Positions 9,026 to 17,540 are shown, counted from the first letter of the stretch. The stretch: 46,910 bases of DNA from Chitinispirillaceae bacterium (GCA_016930275.1 JAFGHA010000199.1:1-46910), one strand, 5' to 3'. Program-made: numbers and translations. Notes: generated from the sequence alone by a model not told the origin.

Positions 9026-9665
9026 ATGAACGAAATTATTGCGGTAACAACTGTTGTTTTCATCCCGTTATTACATTGTGACAGCCCCAACGATAATAAT
9101 CAGGCCAGTACTATCGATGGTAAATGGATTAGTGACACCGATACATTGTCTATTTCAAATCGAACCATATACTCATATGCAACAAAAACGAAAAATGATT
9201 TTGAGTTATTGAATGATTGTTATTTACGACGGTATCTGAACGATGGCACAGTAAAAATATGTGTTTATGAATCAAGAAATGATTCATTGCGAATTACCTT
9301 CTGCCCGACAGATTCAAAACCCTATCATTCATCAGATCACGATGGGTTAATCGGCAATTGGGTAGTATCAGACAGCATGTCTATAGAATTCAAATCGGAT
9401 ACTACCTTAACAGCTAGGAAGGGGAATGTTTCAGTTGATGGATCATATACGCGGGATAAATGCAAACTGATTATGCGCAGTTTTTATTCCGATCAGAGAA
9501 GGTACCAATTATTATATCGACAGTGCATCCGTACATATCGATATCGGCCCGTATTTCGATTTACCGCATGTCATTCAGAACATGGAGGTCTTCGGCGATG
9601 TCGCAATCCCGTTCGCCGAGCTTAAGAAGTTTCTGAAAAAGAATTCGATTTTACAGCGGCTTTAA
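9026..9665 (+). pseudogene. broken lipoprotein-like gene with out-of-frame DUF3298/RsiV-like tail
   Basis: The frame from 9026 runs to 9625 and starts with a hydrophobic stretch and Cys (FIPLLHC), like a lipoprotein. It carries two similar lipocalin-type units (IDGKWISDTDTLSI and LIGNWVVSDSMSIEF). Its last ~35 residues are Arg/Cys-rich and unlike protein. The frame starting one base later, from about 9483, reads as well-formed protein (FIPIREGTNYYIDSAS, then FDLPHVIQN, FGDVAIPFAELKKFL) and stops at 9665; this resembles the C-terminus of DUF3298/RsiV-type proteins. So either a frameshift or a fusion of two remnants lies near 9430-9500. Family names are from pattern only. Confidence 0.55.
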
Positions 9666-9848
9666 ACCGGGCAATTTCCCTCTCCTGTAAACGGGGGAGG
9701 AATCACGGCGGTAAAATATAAACAGTACCGCCGGTACTGGAGTCTGCACGCTGCAAGAATGGAATGAAAACGGTGGAGGAACCGCAAAGAGGAAAAACTG
9801 ATCCTTTTCCAGCACCACTTTCATCCGCAAATAACACAGGAGGCAATC

Positions 9849-10299
9849 ATGACAAAAATCCTTAAAATCGCCGGCATTTCAGTACCCGTCCTCGTACTTG
9901 TCGGCATTGTCGCCGTCATGGGTTTCCGGAAATCGATGGGGGAAACAAAACTGGTCGCTGTCGACGATCAGCTGCTCGTCATCGAGGGCGGGGCAGGCAA
10001 TTCGTTCATCCTTACGTCCGAAGACGGTTCACGGGCACTCGTGGTGGATACCAAAACGGGAAGTGCAGCGTAAAAACCTTACCATCAGAAATGCAGTCGG
10101 GGACCCGGAAAAACTTGCGGCTGCAAAAGAGAAGTTTAAAGCGTATCATGGTATTCCGATGCTGACGGGGTTTGATAAGGTGGCGGCATTTATCGAGAAG
10201 GAGAGGGCCGGGAAGTCAATTACAGCTGTCACCGAAGAACGCTCCATAATTCAGAATTCTCAAGAGCGGGGTGCCGGTCCGCCTGTCCATGATAAGTAA
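9849..10299 (+). pseudogene. MBL-fold hydrolase remnant (internal deletion plus frameshift)
   Basis: An intact start (AGGAGGC ribosome site, ATG 9849) leads into a membrane anchor (VPVLVLVGIVAVMGF) and the opening strands of a metallo-beta-lactamase fold (NSFILTSEDGSRALVVDTKTG), then stops at 10073. One frame over, from about 10075, continues NLTIRNAVGDPEKLAAAKEK and FIEKERAGKSIT, which could be the protein's C-terminal helix. The HxHxDH metal site and the ~150 residues around it are absent. Read: an MBL-fold gene with a large internal deletion and a frameshift at the join. Dead or a short membrane peptide only. Confidence 0.5.
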
Positions 10300-10436
10300 G
10301 AAAACACGATAATAACCATTTGATTCTGCTGATACGGCATCTCATCGAATGAAAGCCCGTTTGTGGCATCATGAATGGCACCAAAACCTGTACCCTCGGT
10401 ACCTGTGTAGACACTGTTTCCTGAGATAGTGTATTT
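10260..10436 (-). pseudogene. antisense fragment of a surface-protein-like gene
   Basis: On the minus strand, an open stretch of 58 codons without its own start reads like folded beta-rich protein (YTISGNSVYTGTEGTGFG, HDATNGLSFDEMPYQQ), ending in TGA at 10260-10262. A stop bounds it upstream at about 10437. Gly/Thr/Asn-rich text of this kind is typical of secreted or surface proteins. It overlaps the tail of the MBL remnant on the other strand. I treat it as a relic, with no family named. Confidence 0.35.
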
Positions 10437-10482
10437 TTACCTGAAATAACACGAAACTCAACTGACTCCGAAGTCCTGCCGC

Positions 10483-12744
10483 ATGCGTGATTCCCGTACA
10501 GTACGAATTTTCATTACCGGCCTTGTTCAGGGAATCGGCTTCAGGCCCTTTATCTACAATCTTGCAGGTCGTTTCGGAATCAGGGGCTATGTTCGTAACG
10601 GTGCGAATGCCGTTGAAGTTCTCGCCGGCGGAACCGGGAATGCACTCGATGAGTTTATACGGAATATTGAAACGTCACCCCCGCCGTTGGCCCGTATCGA
10701 TTCAATTCGTCATGAGGAGGCGGGGGAGGCTCCCGGTGCGGGATTCCAAATTCTCCAAAGTGAGGATACCACCGACGAGGTGACGGATGTCAGTCCTGAT
10801 ATCGCGGTCTGTGACTACTGCCTTGCCGATATGAAAACCCAGCCGCACCGGATAGATTATCCCCTTATCAACTGCACGCTGTGCGGACCACGGTTTTCGA
10901 TTATCCGTTCCGTTCCCTATGATCGGCTGCGAACGACCATGGCTCCGTTTGCCATGTGTGAAACCTGCGCGGGAGAGTATACCGATCCCGCCGACCGCAG
11001 GTTTCATGCCCAACCGGTCGCCTGTAATGATTGCGGTCCGAAGTATTCGCTATACGGACCGGTGAAGACGGTGGAGGGAAATGAGCGTGTGGTTGCGGAA
11101 ACCGCACGACTGATCGGGGATGGGGCTGTCGTTGCCGTCAAGGGGACGGGCGGGTTTCATTTCGCCTGCAATCCGTTTTCGGATGTGGCACTGCAGCGAT
11201 TGCGCACCGGAAAACGACGGGACGGCAAACCTTTCGCGCTCATGTTCCGGGATATCGAGACCCTCAGGAACTATGCGGAGGTCAACGATGAGGAAGAAAA
11301 ACTGCTTCACTCCACGATCCGTCCCGTCGTACTGCTCGCGGCGGGAGGTACGGAATCGCTGCTACCCGACGTAAACAACCGGCTTTCAACGGTGGGGGCC
11401 ATGCTCCCATATATGCCGTTTCATCATCTGCTCTTCGAAAAAACAGCGTTGCCTGCGATCGTCATGACCAGTGGAAATATCTCCGAGGAACCTATAGTCA
11501 TCGATAATGAGACTGCCCGGAGCACGTTTGCAGGTATTGCCGATGCGGTAGTCATCTACAACCGGGAAATTCATAACCGTGTGGATGATTCGGTGTGTGC
11601 GGTTTTCGACGGTTCGGTGCAGATACTGCGCCGCAGCAGGGGATTCGCGCCCTCACCGATACCGTTGAACGTACCGGTAGATGGTATTGCCGCGGCAGGT
11701 GCCGAGCTGAAGAATTGTTTCGCTCTGGGGAAGGGGAGCAAAGCGATTCTCAGTCAGCATATCGGCGATCTCAAAAACAGTGAGACCATGGATTTCTACC
11801 GGGAAGCTTTTGAACGGCTCTGCACACTTTTCCGGGTGCAACCGCGCCTGATCGCGCATGATCTTCATCCGGATTATCTTTCCACCGCCTTTGCGCGTGA
11901 AACCGGATTACCAATGGCAGGAGTACAACACCATCATGCACATATCGCTGCCTGCTGTGCGGAAAACGGTATTAGCGGAAAAGTGATCGGCGTGGCGCTC
12001 GACGGCACCGGCTATGGTACCGATGGAGCCGTGTGGGGAGGGGAATTCCTGCTTTCGGATTTTAGCGGTTTTGATCGGGTAACTCATATCCGTTATACCG
12101 GAATGCCGGGTGGTGATCGCGCTGCGGTGGAACCGTGGCGAATGGCCGCCTCCTGGCTGTTTGAGTGTGACGGGAACGACCTCAGCCATTACCGTGACGA
12201 ATTTTTTCCGTCAATTCCCGAAGAGCATTTCAACCTGATCGGTGCGGCGCTGGAAAAGAACATCAACACTCCGCGAACATCGAGTGCGGGTCGGTTGTTT
12301 GACGCCGTGGCTGCATTGTGCGGCTTGTGTGACGAAATGAGCTTTGAGGCCGAAGCGGCGATGCGACTCGAAGCGCAGTGCGGAAATCCGCTTGCCGAAA
12401 CTCCTTACAAATGGAATTCTTCGGATAAAATCGATCTGCGCGAAACGATACAAAGTATTGTTGCGGATCGCAGGAGGGGGGTCGATATCGGAACTATTTC
12501 CACCCGTTTTCATGCCACCATCATCGATGTTATCGTCACCACCTGCCGATCAATACGAAACAACTCGGGATGCGGCAAAGTAGTTTTATCTGGCGGCTGT
12601 TTTCAGAATCGATGTATTTTTGAGGGAACGGTTCGGATGTTGCAGGAAAATACCTTCACGGTTTTCACCCATCATCAGATTCCCTGTAATGACGGCGGTG
12701 TTGCGCTCGGTCAGCTGGTGGTTGCGGCTGTATCGGGAAGGTAA
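10483..12744 (+). CDS. hypF: carbamoyltransferase HypF ([NiFe] hydrogenase maturation)
   Basis: Makes the cyanide ligand precursor: converts carbamoyl phosphate and ATP to a carbamoyl-adenylate and loads the carbamoyl group on the HypE C-terminal Cys. 753 residues, full length. In order: acylphosphatase domain (residues ~7-95, GLVQGIGFRPF); two double zinc fingers with Cys pairs at 110/113, 131/134, 159/162 and 181/184; a YrdC-like domain (~200-375); and a Kae1-like domain with the metal-binding HHHAHIAACC near 482. It opens a hypF-C-D-E-A-B set. No hydrogenase structural gene is in the window, so the target enzyme is encoded elsewhere. Confidence 0.95.
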   Translation: MRDSRTVRIFITGLVQGIGFRPFIYNLAGRFGIRGYVRNGANAVEVLAGGTGNALDEFIRNIETSPPPLARIDSIRHEEAGEAPGAGFQILQSEDTTDEVTDVSPDIAVCDYCLADMKTQPHRIDYPLINCTLCGPRFSIIRSVPYDRLRTTMAPFAMCETCAGEYTDPADRRFHAQPVACNDCGPKYSLYGPVKTVEGNERVVAETARLIGDGAVVAVKGTGGFHFACNPFSDVALQRLRTGKRRDGKPFALMFRDIETLRNYAEVNDEEEKLLHSTIRPVVLLAAGGTESLLPDVNNRLSTVGAMLPYMPFHHLLFEKTALPAIVMTSGNISEEPIVIDNETARSTFAGIADAVVIYNREIHNRVDDSVCAVFDGSVQILRRSRGFAPSPIPLNVPVDGIAAAGAELKNCFALGKGSKAILSQHIGDLKNSETMDFYREAFERLCTLFRVQPRLIAHDLHPDYLSTAFARETGLPMAGVQHHHAHIAACCAENGISGKVIGVALDGTGYGTDGAVWGGEFLLSDFSGFDRVTHIRYTGMPGGDRAAVEPWRMAASWLFECDGNDLSHYRDEFFPSIPEEHFNLIGAALEKNINTPRTSSAGRLFDAVAALCGLCDEMSFEAEAAMRLEAQCGNPLAETPYKWNSSDKIDLRETIQSIVADRRRGVDIGTISTRFHATIIDVIVTTCRSIRNNSGCGKVVLSGGCFQNRCIFEGTVRMLQENTFTVFTHHQIPCNDGGVALGQLVVAAVSGR

Positions 12745-12816
12745 TCGTTTGTTGTTAAAATAGTTAAGTAATGTTTCTTAATAAATGTTTTAAGTAAAGT
12801 AGTCAGGAGCAGGCGC

Positions 12817-13047
12817 ATGTGTCTGGGTATTCCCGGTAAGGTGGTCTGGTTGAGGGAAGACCGGGCCGGAGTTGATTTCGGCGATGTGGTGGTCGAAGCC
12901 GGTACTCATATCGTTGAGGATCTTTCGGTAGGCGATTTCGTGCTGGTGCATTCCGGCTATATTCTCGAAAAACTCGATCTGGAAGAGGCGAAAAAGACCC
13001 TGGCGATTTTTGATGAGCTGGCCCGCGTTCAGCAGGAATCGAAATGA
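12817..13047 (+). CDS. hypC: hydrogenase maturation chaperone HypC
   Basis: 76 residues. HypC escorts the Fe(CN)2CO unit built on HypD and delivers it to the hydrogenase large subunit. Its essential N-terminal Cys2 is present in the opening MCLGIPGKV, followed by VDFGDVV and GDFVLVHSGY, the standard beta-barrel pattern. CAGGAGCAGG precedes the ATG. The stop overlaps the hypD start by four bases, so HypC and HypD are coupled. A 72-base AT-rich gap separates it from hypF. Confidence 0.95.
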   Translation: MCLGIPGKVVWLREDRAGVDFGDVVVEAGTHIVEDLSVGDFVLVHSGYILEKLDLEEAKKTLAIFDELARVQQESK

Positions 13048-14138
13048 ATCCTTCAATTGATTTCAAAAACAGAGAACATTGCAGGGCGCTGATAAGCCAG
13101 ATTAAAAAAGAATCGACAAAGCAGGCCGTTATCATGGAAGTATGCGGCGGTCATACCATGGCGCTCTACCGGAACGGTATCACGGCACTGCTGCCTGAAA
13201 CTATCCGCATGGTATCGGGGCCGGGCTGTCCGGTCTGTGTTTCGGATATCCGCTACATCGATCACGCCATCGCTCTTGCGAAGCGTCCTGATGTCATTAT
13301 CGCTACCTATGGCGATCTGATACGGGTTCCGGGCAGCACCTCGTCGCTCGAAAAGGAAAAAGCGTCCGGTGCGGCGATTATTATTGTCTGGTCCGGGCTC
13401 GAAGCGGTCGATATCGCGGTACGCAATCCGGATAAAAAAGTGGTGTTTCTCGGTATCGGATTTGAAACGACCATTCCTGGAACCGCCATTGCCGTAATGG
13501 AGGCCCGGAAAAAGAAGGTCGAAAACTTCTTTGCACTCTGTTCGCACAAGATCATGCCTCCGGCTATGACCGCGCTTATTGACGAAGGGGTACGTATCGA
13601 TGCCTATCTCTGCCCGGGTCACGTAAGCACGGTAACCGGCAGCGCTATATATGAACCGATTGTATCGAACTACGGAAAACCGTGTGTCGTAGCAGGATTT
13701 GAACCTGCCGATATTCTTCAGTCGATCCTCATGATCGTCAGACAGATCGAGGCTGGGCAGCCTGCGGTCGAAATTCAGTATACCCGCGTGGTTCATCGCG
13801 AAGGAAATCCGAAAGCGCAGTCTCTTATAAACGAGGTGTTCACCCCGGCTGACGACTGGTGGCGCGGACTCGGCGTGATACCCGGCAGCGGACTGCGATT
13901 GTCGGATGATTATAAAAAATATGATGCCGCAGTGATGGTGCCGGTGACGGTCGAACCCACGCGTGAAGCGAAGGGATGCATCTGCGGCAGCATTTTAAAA
14001 GGGCTCAAGTATCCGGCTGATTGCCCGCTGTTCGCGAAAGCGTGTACCCCCGATTCGCCGGTGGGCGCCTGCATGGTATCAAGTGAAGGTGCCTGTGCGG
14101 CTTTTTATCAGTACGGTGAATATGCGAGTGGGGTGTAG
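13044..14138 (+). CDS. hypD: hydrogenase maturation protein HypD
   Basis: 364 residues. HypD carries a [4Fe-4S] cluster and is the scaffold on which the Fe(CN)2CO group is assembled with HypC. Visible: EVCGGHTMALYRNG (Cys34), SGPGCPVCVS (Cys62, Cys65), and the C-terminal cysteine-rich region (GCICGSILKG, DCPLFAKAC, GACMVSSEGACAAFY) for the cluster. All family key residues that I can place are present. Overlaps hypC by four bases. The next gene, hypE, is 204 bases away across a palindromic element. Confidence 0.95.
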   Translation: MNPSIDFKNREHCRALISQIKKESTKQAVIMEVCGGHTMALYRNGITALLPETIRMVSGPGCPVCVSDIRYIDHAIALAKRPDVIIATYGDLIRVPGSTSSLEKEKASGAAIIIVWSGLEAVDIAVRNPDKKVVFLGIGFETTIPGTAIAVMEARKKKVENFFALCSHKIMPPAMTALIDEGVRIDAYLCPGHVSTVTGSAIYEPIVSNYGKPCVVAGFEPADILQSILMIVRQIEAGQPAVEIQYTRVVHREGNPKAQSLINEVFTPADDWWRGLGVIPGSGLRLSDDYKKYDAAVMVPVTVEPTREAKGCICGSILKGLKYPADCPLFAKACTPDSPVGACMVSSEGACAAFYQYGEYASGV

Positions 14139-14158
14139 GGTAATTAAAGTATCACGTG

Positions 14159-14284
14159 TGACCTCACCCTTCGGTTGTGCAACCGAAGTGACCTCTCCTG
14201 TCAGAGAGGTATGCATGCCTTTACCAGGGCATGATTTTCATTTTCCCCTCCCTGAAAGGGGAGGGGATGCAGGGGGAGAGGTCA
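14159..14284. repeat. palindromic insertion element with terminal inverted repeats, between hypD and hypE
   Basis: A 126-base non-coding element. Its ends are inverted copies: TGACCTCACCC at the left and the complement of TGACCTCTCCC at the right. Inside lie four hairpins in a row: CTTCGGTT/AACCGAAG (14169-14188, perfect); ACCTCT/AGAGGT (14191-14210); CATGCC/GGCATG around 14214-14232; and CCCCTCC/GGAGGGG around 14245-14266. No coding capacity. The form is that of a MITE or REP-type dispersed element, and it splits what is otherwise a tight hyp operon. Copy number cannot be judged from one window; a weaker relic (CCCTCTCCTGTAAACGGG) sits near 9680. Confidence 0.6.
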
Positions 14285-14342
14285 GAAGGAATTCAGATAG
14301 AAGAAACCATATCTGCAATGTCAACCTAAAGAATTCATTTAT

Positions 14343-15362
14343 ATGAAAAATAACGTCATACTTCTCAATCACGGCAGCGGGGGACGACTGACCCGTCAAC
14401 TCATCGACGAGGTGTTCGGCGCCCGCTTTTCCAATCCGCTCCTCGATGCCCGGACCGATTCTTCCATCGTCAACTGCGGAGGAACTTCGATAGCGTTCAC
14501 CACCGACTCATTCGTGGTGCAGCCGCGGGTATTTCCCGGCGGCGACATCGGCAAACTCGCCGTCTGCGGTACGGTGAACGATCTTGCGGTCAGTGGTGCG
14601 ACACCGCTTGCGCTCAGCGCAGCTTTCATCATCGAAGAGGGATTCGACATTCAGGAGCTTGACCAGTTTGCCGAATCAATGGCCAACACCGCAGCCGAAG
14701 CGGGCGTATCGATCGTGACCGGCGATACCAAGGTGGTTGGCCACGGTATGGCTGACGGACTGTTTATTACCACTACCGGAATCGGTATCGTCACAGAAGA
14801 TCACCTCGCGATAGGGAATGCTTCCCGGGTACAACCGGGCGATGTCGTTATCATCAACGGGCCGATAGGGGATCACGGCATGGCGATACTTGCCGCCCGA
14901 AACGATCTGCCGTACAAAGCGGATGTGAAGAGTGACTGTGCGCCGCTTTCCGGGTTGATCGCCACGGTACTCGACCGGTGCGGTGAGAGTGTAACGTTTA
15001 TGCGGGATGCGACGCGCGGCGGACTCGGGACGGTGCTCTGTGAACTTGCTGAAACGGTGCATCGTGACATTGTTGTCGATGAAGCGAGCGTTCCACTGCG
15101 ACAGGTCGTCAGGTCCATGTGTGATATGTTCGGGTTTGACGCGCTGTTCATTGCCAATGAGGGGAAGGTCGTCATGACGGTACGGCCCGATGCGGCGGAT
15201 AACGTGCTTGCGTCGTTACGGAAGCATCCGCTCGGCGCAGAAGCGGTGATTGTCGGTACTGTTGACGAAGGAAGTGAAGGGAAGGTACATCTGGAAACTT
15301 CCATTGGCGGTCGACGAATAATCGCCGTTCCCGCAGGTGATCAGCTTCCGAGAATATGTTGA
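14343..15362 (+). CDS. hypE: hydrogenase maturation protein HypE
   Basis: 339 residues, PurM/AIR-synthase-like fold. HypE takes the carbamoyl group from HypF on its C-terminal Cys and dehydrates it with ATP to a thiocyanate, then passes cyanide to HypCD iron. The protein begins with NHGSGGRLT, contains the ATP-binding regions DLAVSGATPLALSAAF and TGDTKVV and the RDATRGGLGTVL stretch, and ends exactly with the functional tail PRIC. There is no strong ribosome site before the ATG, unlike the other hyp genes, which may be a consequence of the inserted element upstream. Confidence 0.95.
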   Translation: MKNNVILLNHGSGGRLTRQLIDEVFGARFSNPLLDARTDSSIVNCGGTSIAFTTDSFVVQPRVFPGGDIGKLAVCGTVNDLAVSGATPLALSAAFIIEEGFDIQELDQFAESMANTAAEAGVSIVTGDTKVVGHGMADGLFITTTGIGIVTEDHLAIGNASRVQPGDVVIINGPIGDHGMAILAARNDLPYKADVKSDCAPLSGLIATVLDRCGESVTFMRDATRGGLGTVLCELAETVHRDIVVDEASVPLRQVVRSMCDMFGFDALFIANEGKVVMTVRPDAADNVLASLRKHPLGAEAVIVGTVDEGSEGKVHLETSIGGRRIIAVPAGDQLPRIC

Positions 15363-15369
15363 GGACGTC

Positions 15370-15711
15370 ATGCACGAGCTGAGTATCGTAGAAGGACTGA
15401 TGGGTATCATCAGGGAAACTGCGGGGGAGCACGGACTTACCCGAGTTACCCGTGTAAAGTTGCGGATAGGTGCGATGCGGCAGGTGGTTCCCGATGCCCT
15501 GCGGTTCGCCTTTGAGGTGACGGGGAAGGACACCGTCGCCGAAGGAGCCGAGATTGTCATTACCGATGTACCGACCAAAGCACACTGCAACGACTGCGGA
15601 TCGGATTTCGCCGTGGAGGAGTTCTGTTTTGTCTGCACCGCATGCGGCAGCGGTCAGATCGATGTTACCGAAGGAAAAGAACTGTATATAGATTCACTTG
15701 AAGGAGAATAA
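15370..15711 (+). CDS. hypA: hydrogenase nickel incorporation protein HypA
   Basis: 113 residues from the ATG at 15370, chosen because it gives the obligatory MHELS N-terminus (His2 and Glu3 bind nickel) and follows GAGGACGTC. The frame is open 33 bases further up, inside hypE, but would bury that N-terminus. Zinc site: Cys73-x2-Cys76 and Cys89-x2-Cys92 (CNDC, CTAC). HypA delivers Ni to the hydrogenase large subunit with HypB. Seven bases after hypE. Confidence 0.93.
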   Translation: MHELSIVEGLMGIIRETAGEHGLTRVTRVKLRIGAMRQVVPDALRFAFEVTGKDTVAEGAEIVITDVPTKAHCNDCGSDFAVEEFCFVCTACGSGQIDVTEGKELYIDSLEGE

Positions 15712-15712
15712 C

Positions 15713-16369
15713 ATGGAAATTAAAGTAATAAAGCATCTGCTCGACGAGACGGCCAAAAAAGCGGAAGAAATACGCAAGCTGCTGATCGAAAAAAAAGTGC
15801 TGATGGTCAACCTGATCGGGTCGCCCGGTTCGGGAAAAACCAGTCTGCTCGAAAAAACACTTGCCGAATTTAAAGGGAAATACCGATGCGCCATCATCGA
15901 AGGTGATGTCGCCACCGACCGCGACGCGGTGCGGTTACAGCAGTACGATGTTCCCATATGCCTGATCAATACCGATGGTGCCTGCCATCTTGAGCCGATG
16001 AGTATCCGCAAAGCCCTTGATGAGTTCGATCTCGACGCGACGGACATCATCTTTGTCGAGAACGTCGGGAATCTGGTCTGTCCAGCTGAATTCGATATCG
16101 GCGAGCATGCCAAAATCGCTATCGCCTCGGTGGCGGAAGGCCACGACAAACCGGAAAAGTATCCGCTGCTTTTCAACGAGTGTAAAGCGGTGGTCCTCAA
16201 TAAAATGGATCTGGCGCAGTTTACCGATTTCGATAAACGGATATTCGACGAGAGTGTCGAAAAACTCAACGGCAAGGTTCCCACCTTTGAAACATCATGT
16301 CGTGCCGATGAGGGACTTGAGGGGTGGTACGGGTGGTTGCGGTCGATGATTGAGTCGGTGCGGGGATAG
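15713..16369 (+). CDS. hypB: hydrogenase nickel incorporation GTPase HypB
   Basis: 218 residues starting at ATG 15713, after AAGGAG at 15701; it follows the hypA stop by one base. GTPase signatures: P-loop GSPGSGKTS near residue 36, GDVATDRDA, and base-recognition motif NKMDL. The nickel/zinc site Cys-His is present in GACHLEP. It lacks the His-rich N-terminal nickel-storage region found in some HypB proteins, so it should act as a plain GTPase insertase with HypA. Last gene of the hyp set. Confidence 0.93.
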   Translation: MEIKVIKHLLDETAKKAEEIRKLLIEKKVLMVNLIGSPGSGKTSLLEKTLAEFKGKYRCAIIEGDVATDRDAVRLQQYDVPICLINTDGACHLEPMSIRKALDEFDLDATDIIFVENVGNLVCPAEFDIGEHAKIAIASVAEGHDKPEKYPLLFNECKAVVLNKMDLAQFTDFDKRIFDESVEKLNGKVPTFETSCRADEGLEGWYGWLRSMIESVRG

Positions 16370-16431
16370 AAGACGGGAAACAGGTTTTCCGCAATAGGCA
16401 ATTGCACTCTACATTTCAGGAAGGCTTTCCT

Positions 16432-16968
16432 TTGCGTCCAAATCATGTAATCGTTCCGGTGATTTTACTGTTTCTGTTTATGCTCTCCGGGTGTACGCAT
16501 ATTATCAGGAGAATGGGATACAAGGTAACATCGGAATTGCCACCACCGATCTGTAACCTTGTATTCTGGAAAAATGGAGATATCGATACCACCTGTTACC
16601 GGATTATTGGGGTGGTAAAACTGAAAGACAGTGGTTTTTCTACCCGATGTTCCGAAATCGACGCTCTTGAAATCCTCAGGCGGGAAGGGTGTCGGATTGC
16701 TGCCGATGTGGTCAACGTTATTGATGAGGAACGGTCAGATATTTCGAGCAGCTGCTACCGGGTTAAAGCGCAATTGCTGCAGAAGATATGTGTCGAAGAA
16801 GTTACCGACGCAGAGGTCATTGGTGGCCAGTATGAATATAACGTCGATTCATCGTCGGTTGCCGGACGGGTCAGTGAGGATCAATCCAGAACCAGGATTA
16901 TTCGGATTGTTGAATATTCAATACTTGCGTTCCTTGCTTCATTACTATGTATCAACGTGTTACTATAG
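16432..16968 (+). CDS. putative lipoprotein of unknown function
   Basis: About 178 residues from a TTG at 16432, which has AGGAAGG seven bases upstream and gives a proper lipoprotein signal (VILLFLFMLSGC). The frame is open from 16402 but without a better start. After the Cys the domain contains several cysteines (ICNLVF, TTCYRI, TRCSEID, SSSCYRVKAQLL), and a C-terminal hydrophobic segment (YSILAFLASLLCINVLL) could be a second anchor. The middle part, with ALEILRREGCRIAADVVNVI, resembles small envelope proteins that remodel an alpha/beta sandwich, but I do not recognise the family. Its 3' end overlaps the vapC 3' end by six bases on the other strand. Confidence 0.65.
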   Translation: MRPNHVIVPVILLFLFMLSGCTHIIRRMGYKVTSELPPPICNLVFWKNGDIDTTCYRIIGVVKLKDSGFSTRCSEIDALEILRREGCRIAADVVNVIDEERSDISSSCYRVKAQLLQKICVEEVTDAEVIGGQYEYNVDSSSVAGRVSEDQSRTRIIRIVEYSILAFLASLLCINVLL

Positions 16969-17340
16969 AAGTTCCAGGCCGATAGGTTGTGAAAGCTGAT
17001 GAAAATGTTTGTTATTCGTCATCAGCTTCAGCTGACCTTGCAGCGTGTTCTGTGCGATAATCAGGTCGGGTATCCCAACTCCGTTGATGCCGTTTTTCAG
17101 ACAGAGCGTCTGAAACGTGATGATTTCATCCCATTGTATATTCATCGTCTGACGGGTTATCCGGCGCAACAGTGCTGCAACCTTATCATTTTTTCTTACC
17201 AGCAACGGTGGAAGCAATTCCGCCAGGATCAGGTCATTGACGACAACCAGATTCTCCTCGATAAGCAGATCAAGTGTATCTGCACGACCGGTACCCCTGA
17301 AGTAATCTATCCAAACCGATGAATCAACCAGAATACTCAT
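16963..17340 (-). CDS. vapC: VapC-type PIN-domain toxin
   Basis: 125 residues, a probable tRNA/rRNA-cleaving endoribonuclease of a type II toxin-antitoxin pair. PIN acidic residues: Asp in LVDSSVWIDYF, Glu in LILAELL, Asp in GIPDLIIA. The usual fourth acidic position (T-x-D-x-D/H-F) reads TNNKHF here, so that Asp is Asn; other PIN proteins tolerate this, but activity may be reduced. It overlaps vapB by four bases (ATGA), the standard coupled layout. Confidence 0.85.
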   Translation of the reverse strand: MSILVDSSVWIDYFRGTGRADTLDLLIEENLVVVNDLILAELLPPLLVRKNDKVAALLRRITRQTMNIQWDEIITFQTLCLKNGINGVGIPDLIIAQNTLQGQLKLMTNNKHFHQLSQPIGLELL

Positions 17341-17531
17341 TGGCGTTTCCGCGAAACTGACAGGTCGAGAGAGAGGTCTACTTTTCCGCGGAATTTTTTC
17401 AGTTCCTGTATTCTGTTTCTCCTGATGAATTCTTCAAGCGCGGTAATAATAACCGACGTTTTTGTACGGTGATGTGACAGCTTCATCGCTGTTTTCACCA
17501 GTGAATCCGGAAGGTCTATTGTTGTTCTCAT
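17337..17531 (-). CDS. vapB: VapB-type antitoxin (ribbon-helix-helix)
   Basis: 64 residues. The N-terminus MRTTIDLPDSLVKTAM is a ribbon-helix-helix DNA-binding strand-helix start, followed by the helix TKTSVIITALEEFIRR; the C-terminal tail would wrap and inhibit VapC. Ribosome site AGGAGG directly upstream. Expected to repress its own promoter through the palindrome listed next. Confidence 0.85.
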   Translation of the reverse strand: MRTTIDLPDSLVKTAMKLSHHRTKTSVIITALEEFIRRNRIQELKKFRGKVDLSLDLSVSRKRQ

Positions 17532-17540
17532 ACTTCCTCC

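Noticed and set aside
8752..10482. Integrative element at tRNA-Leu
   Set aside because: No integrase gene and no second copy of the tRNA 3' end in the window, so only decay, not an element, can be claimed.
12745..12816. Possible Rex/FNR-type operator in the AT-rich gap before hypC (TTGTTAA...TTAAGTAA)
   Set aside because: Half-sites and spacing do not fit either consensus well enough.
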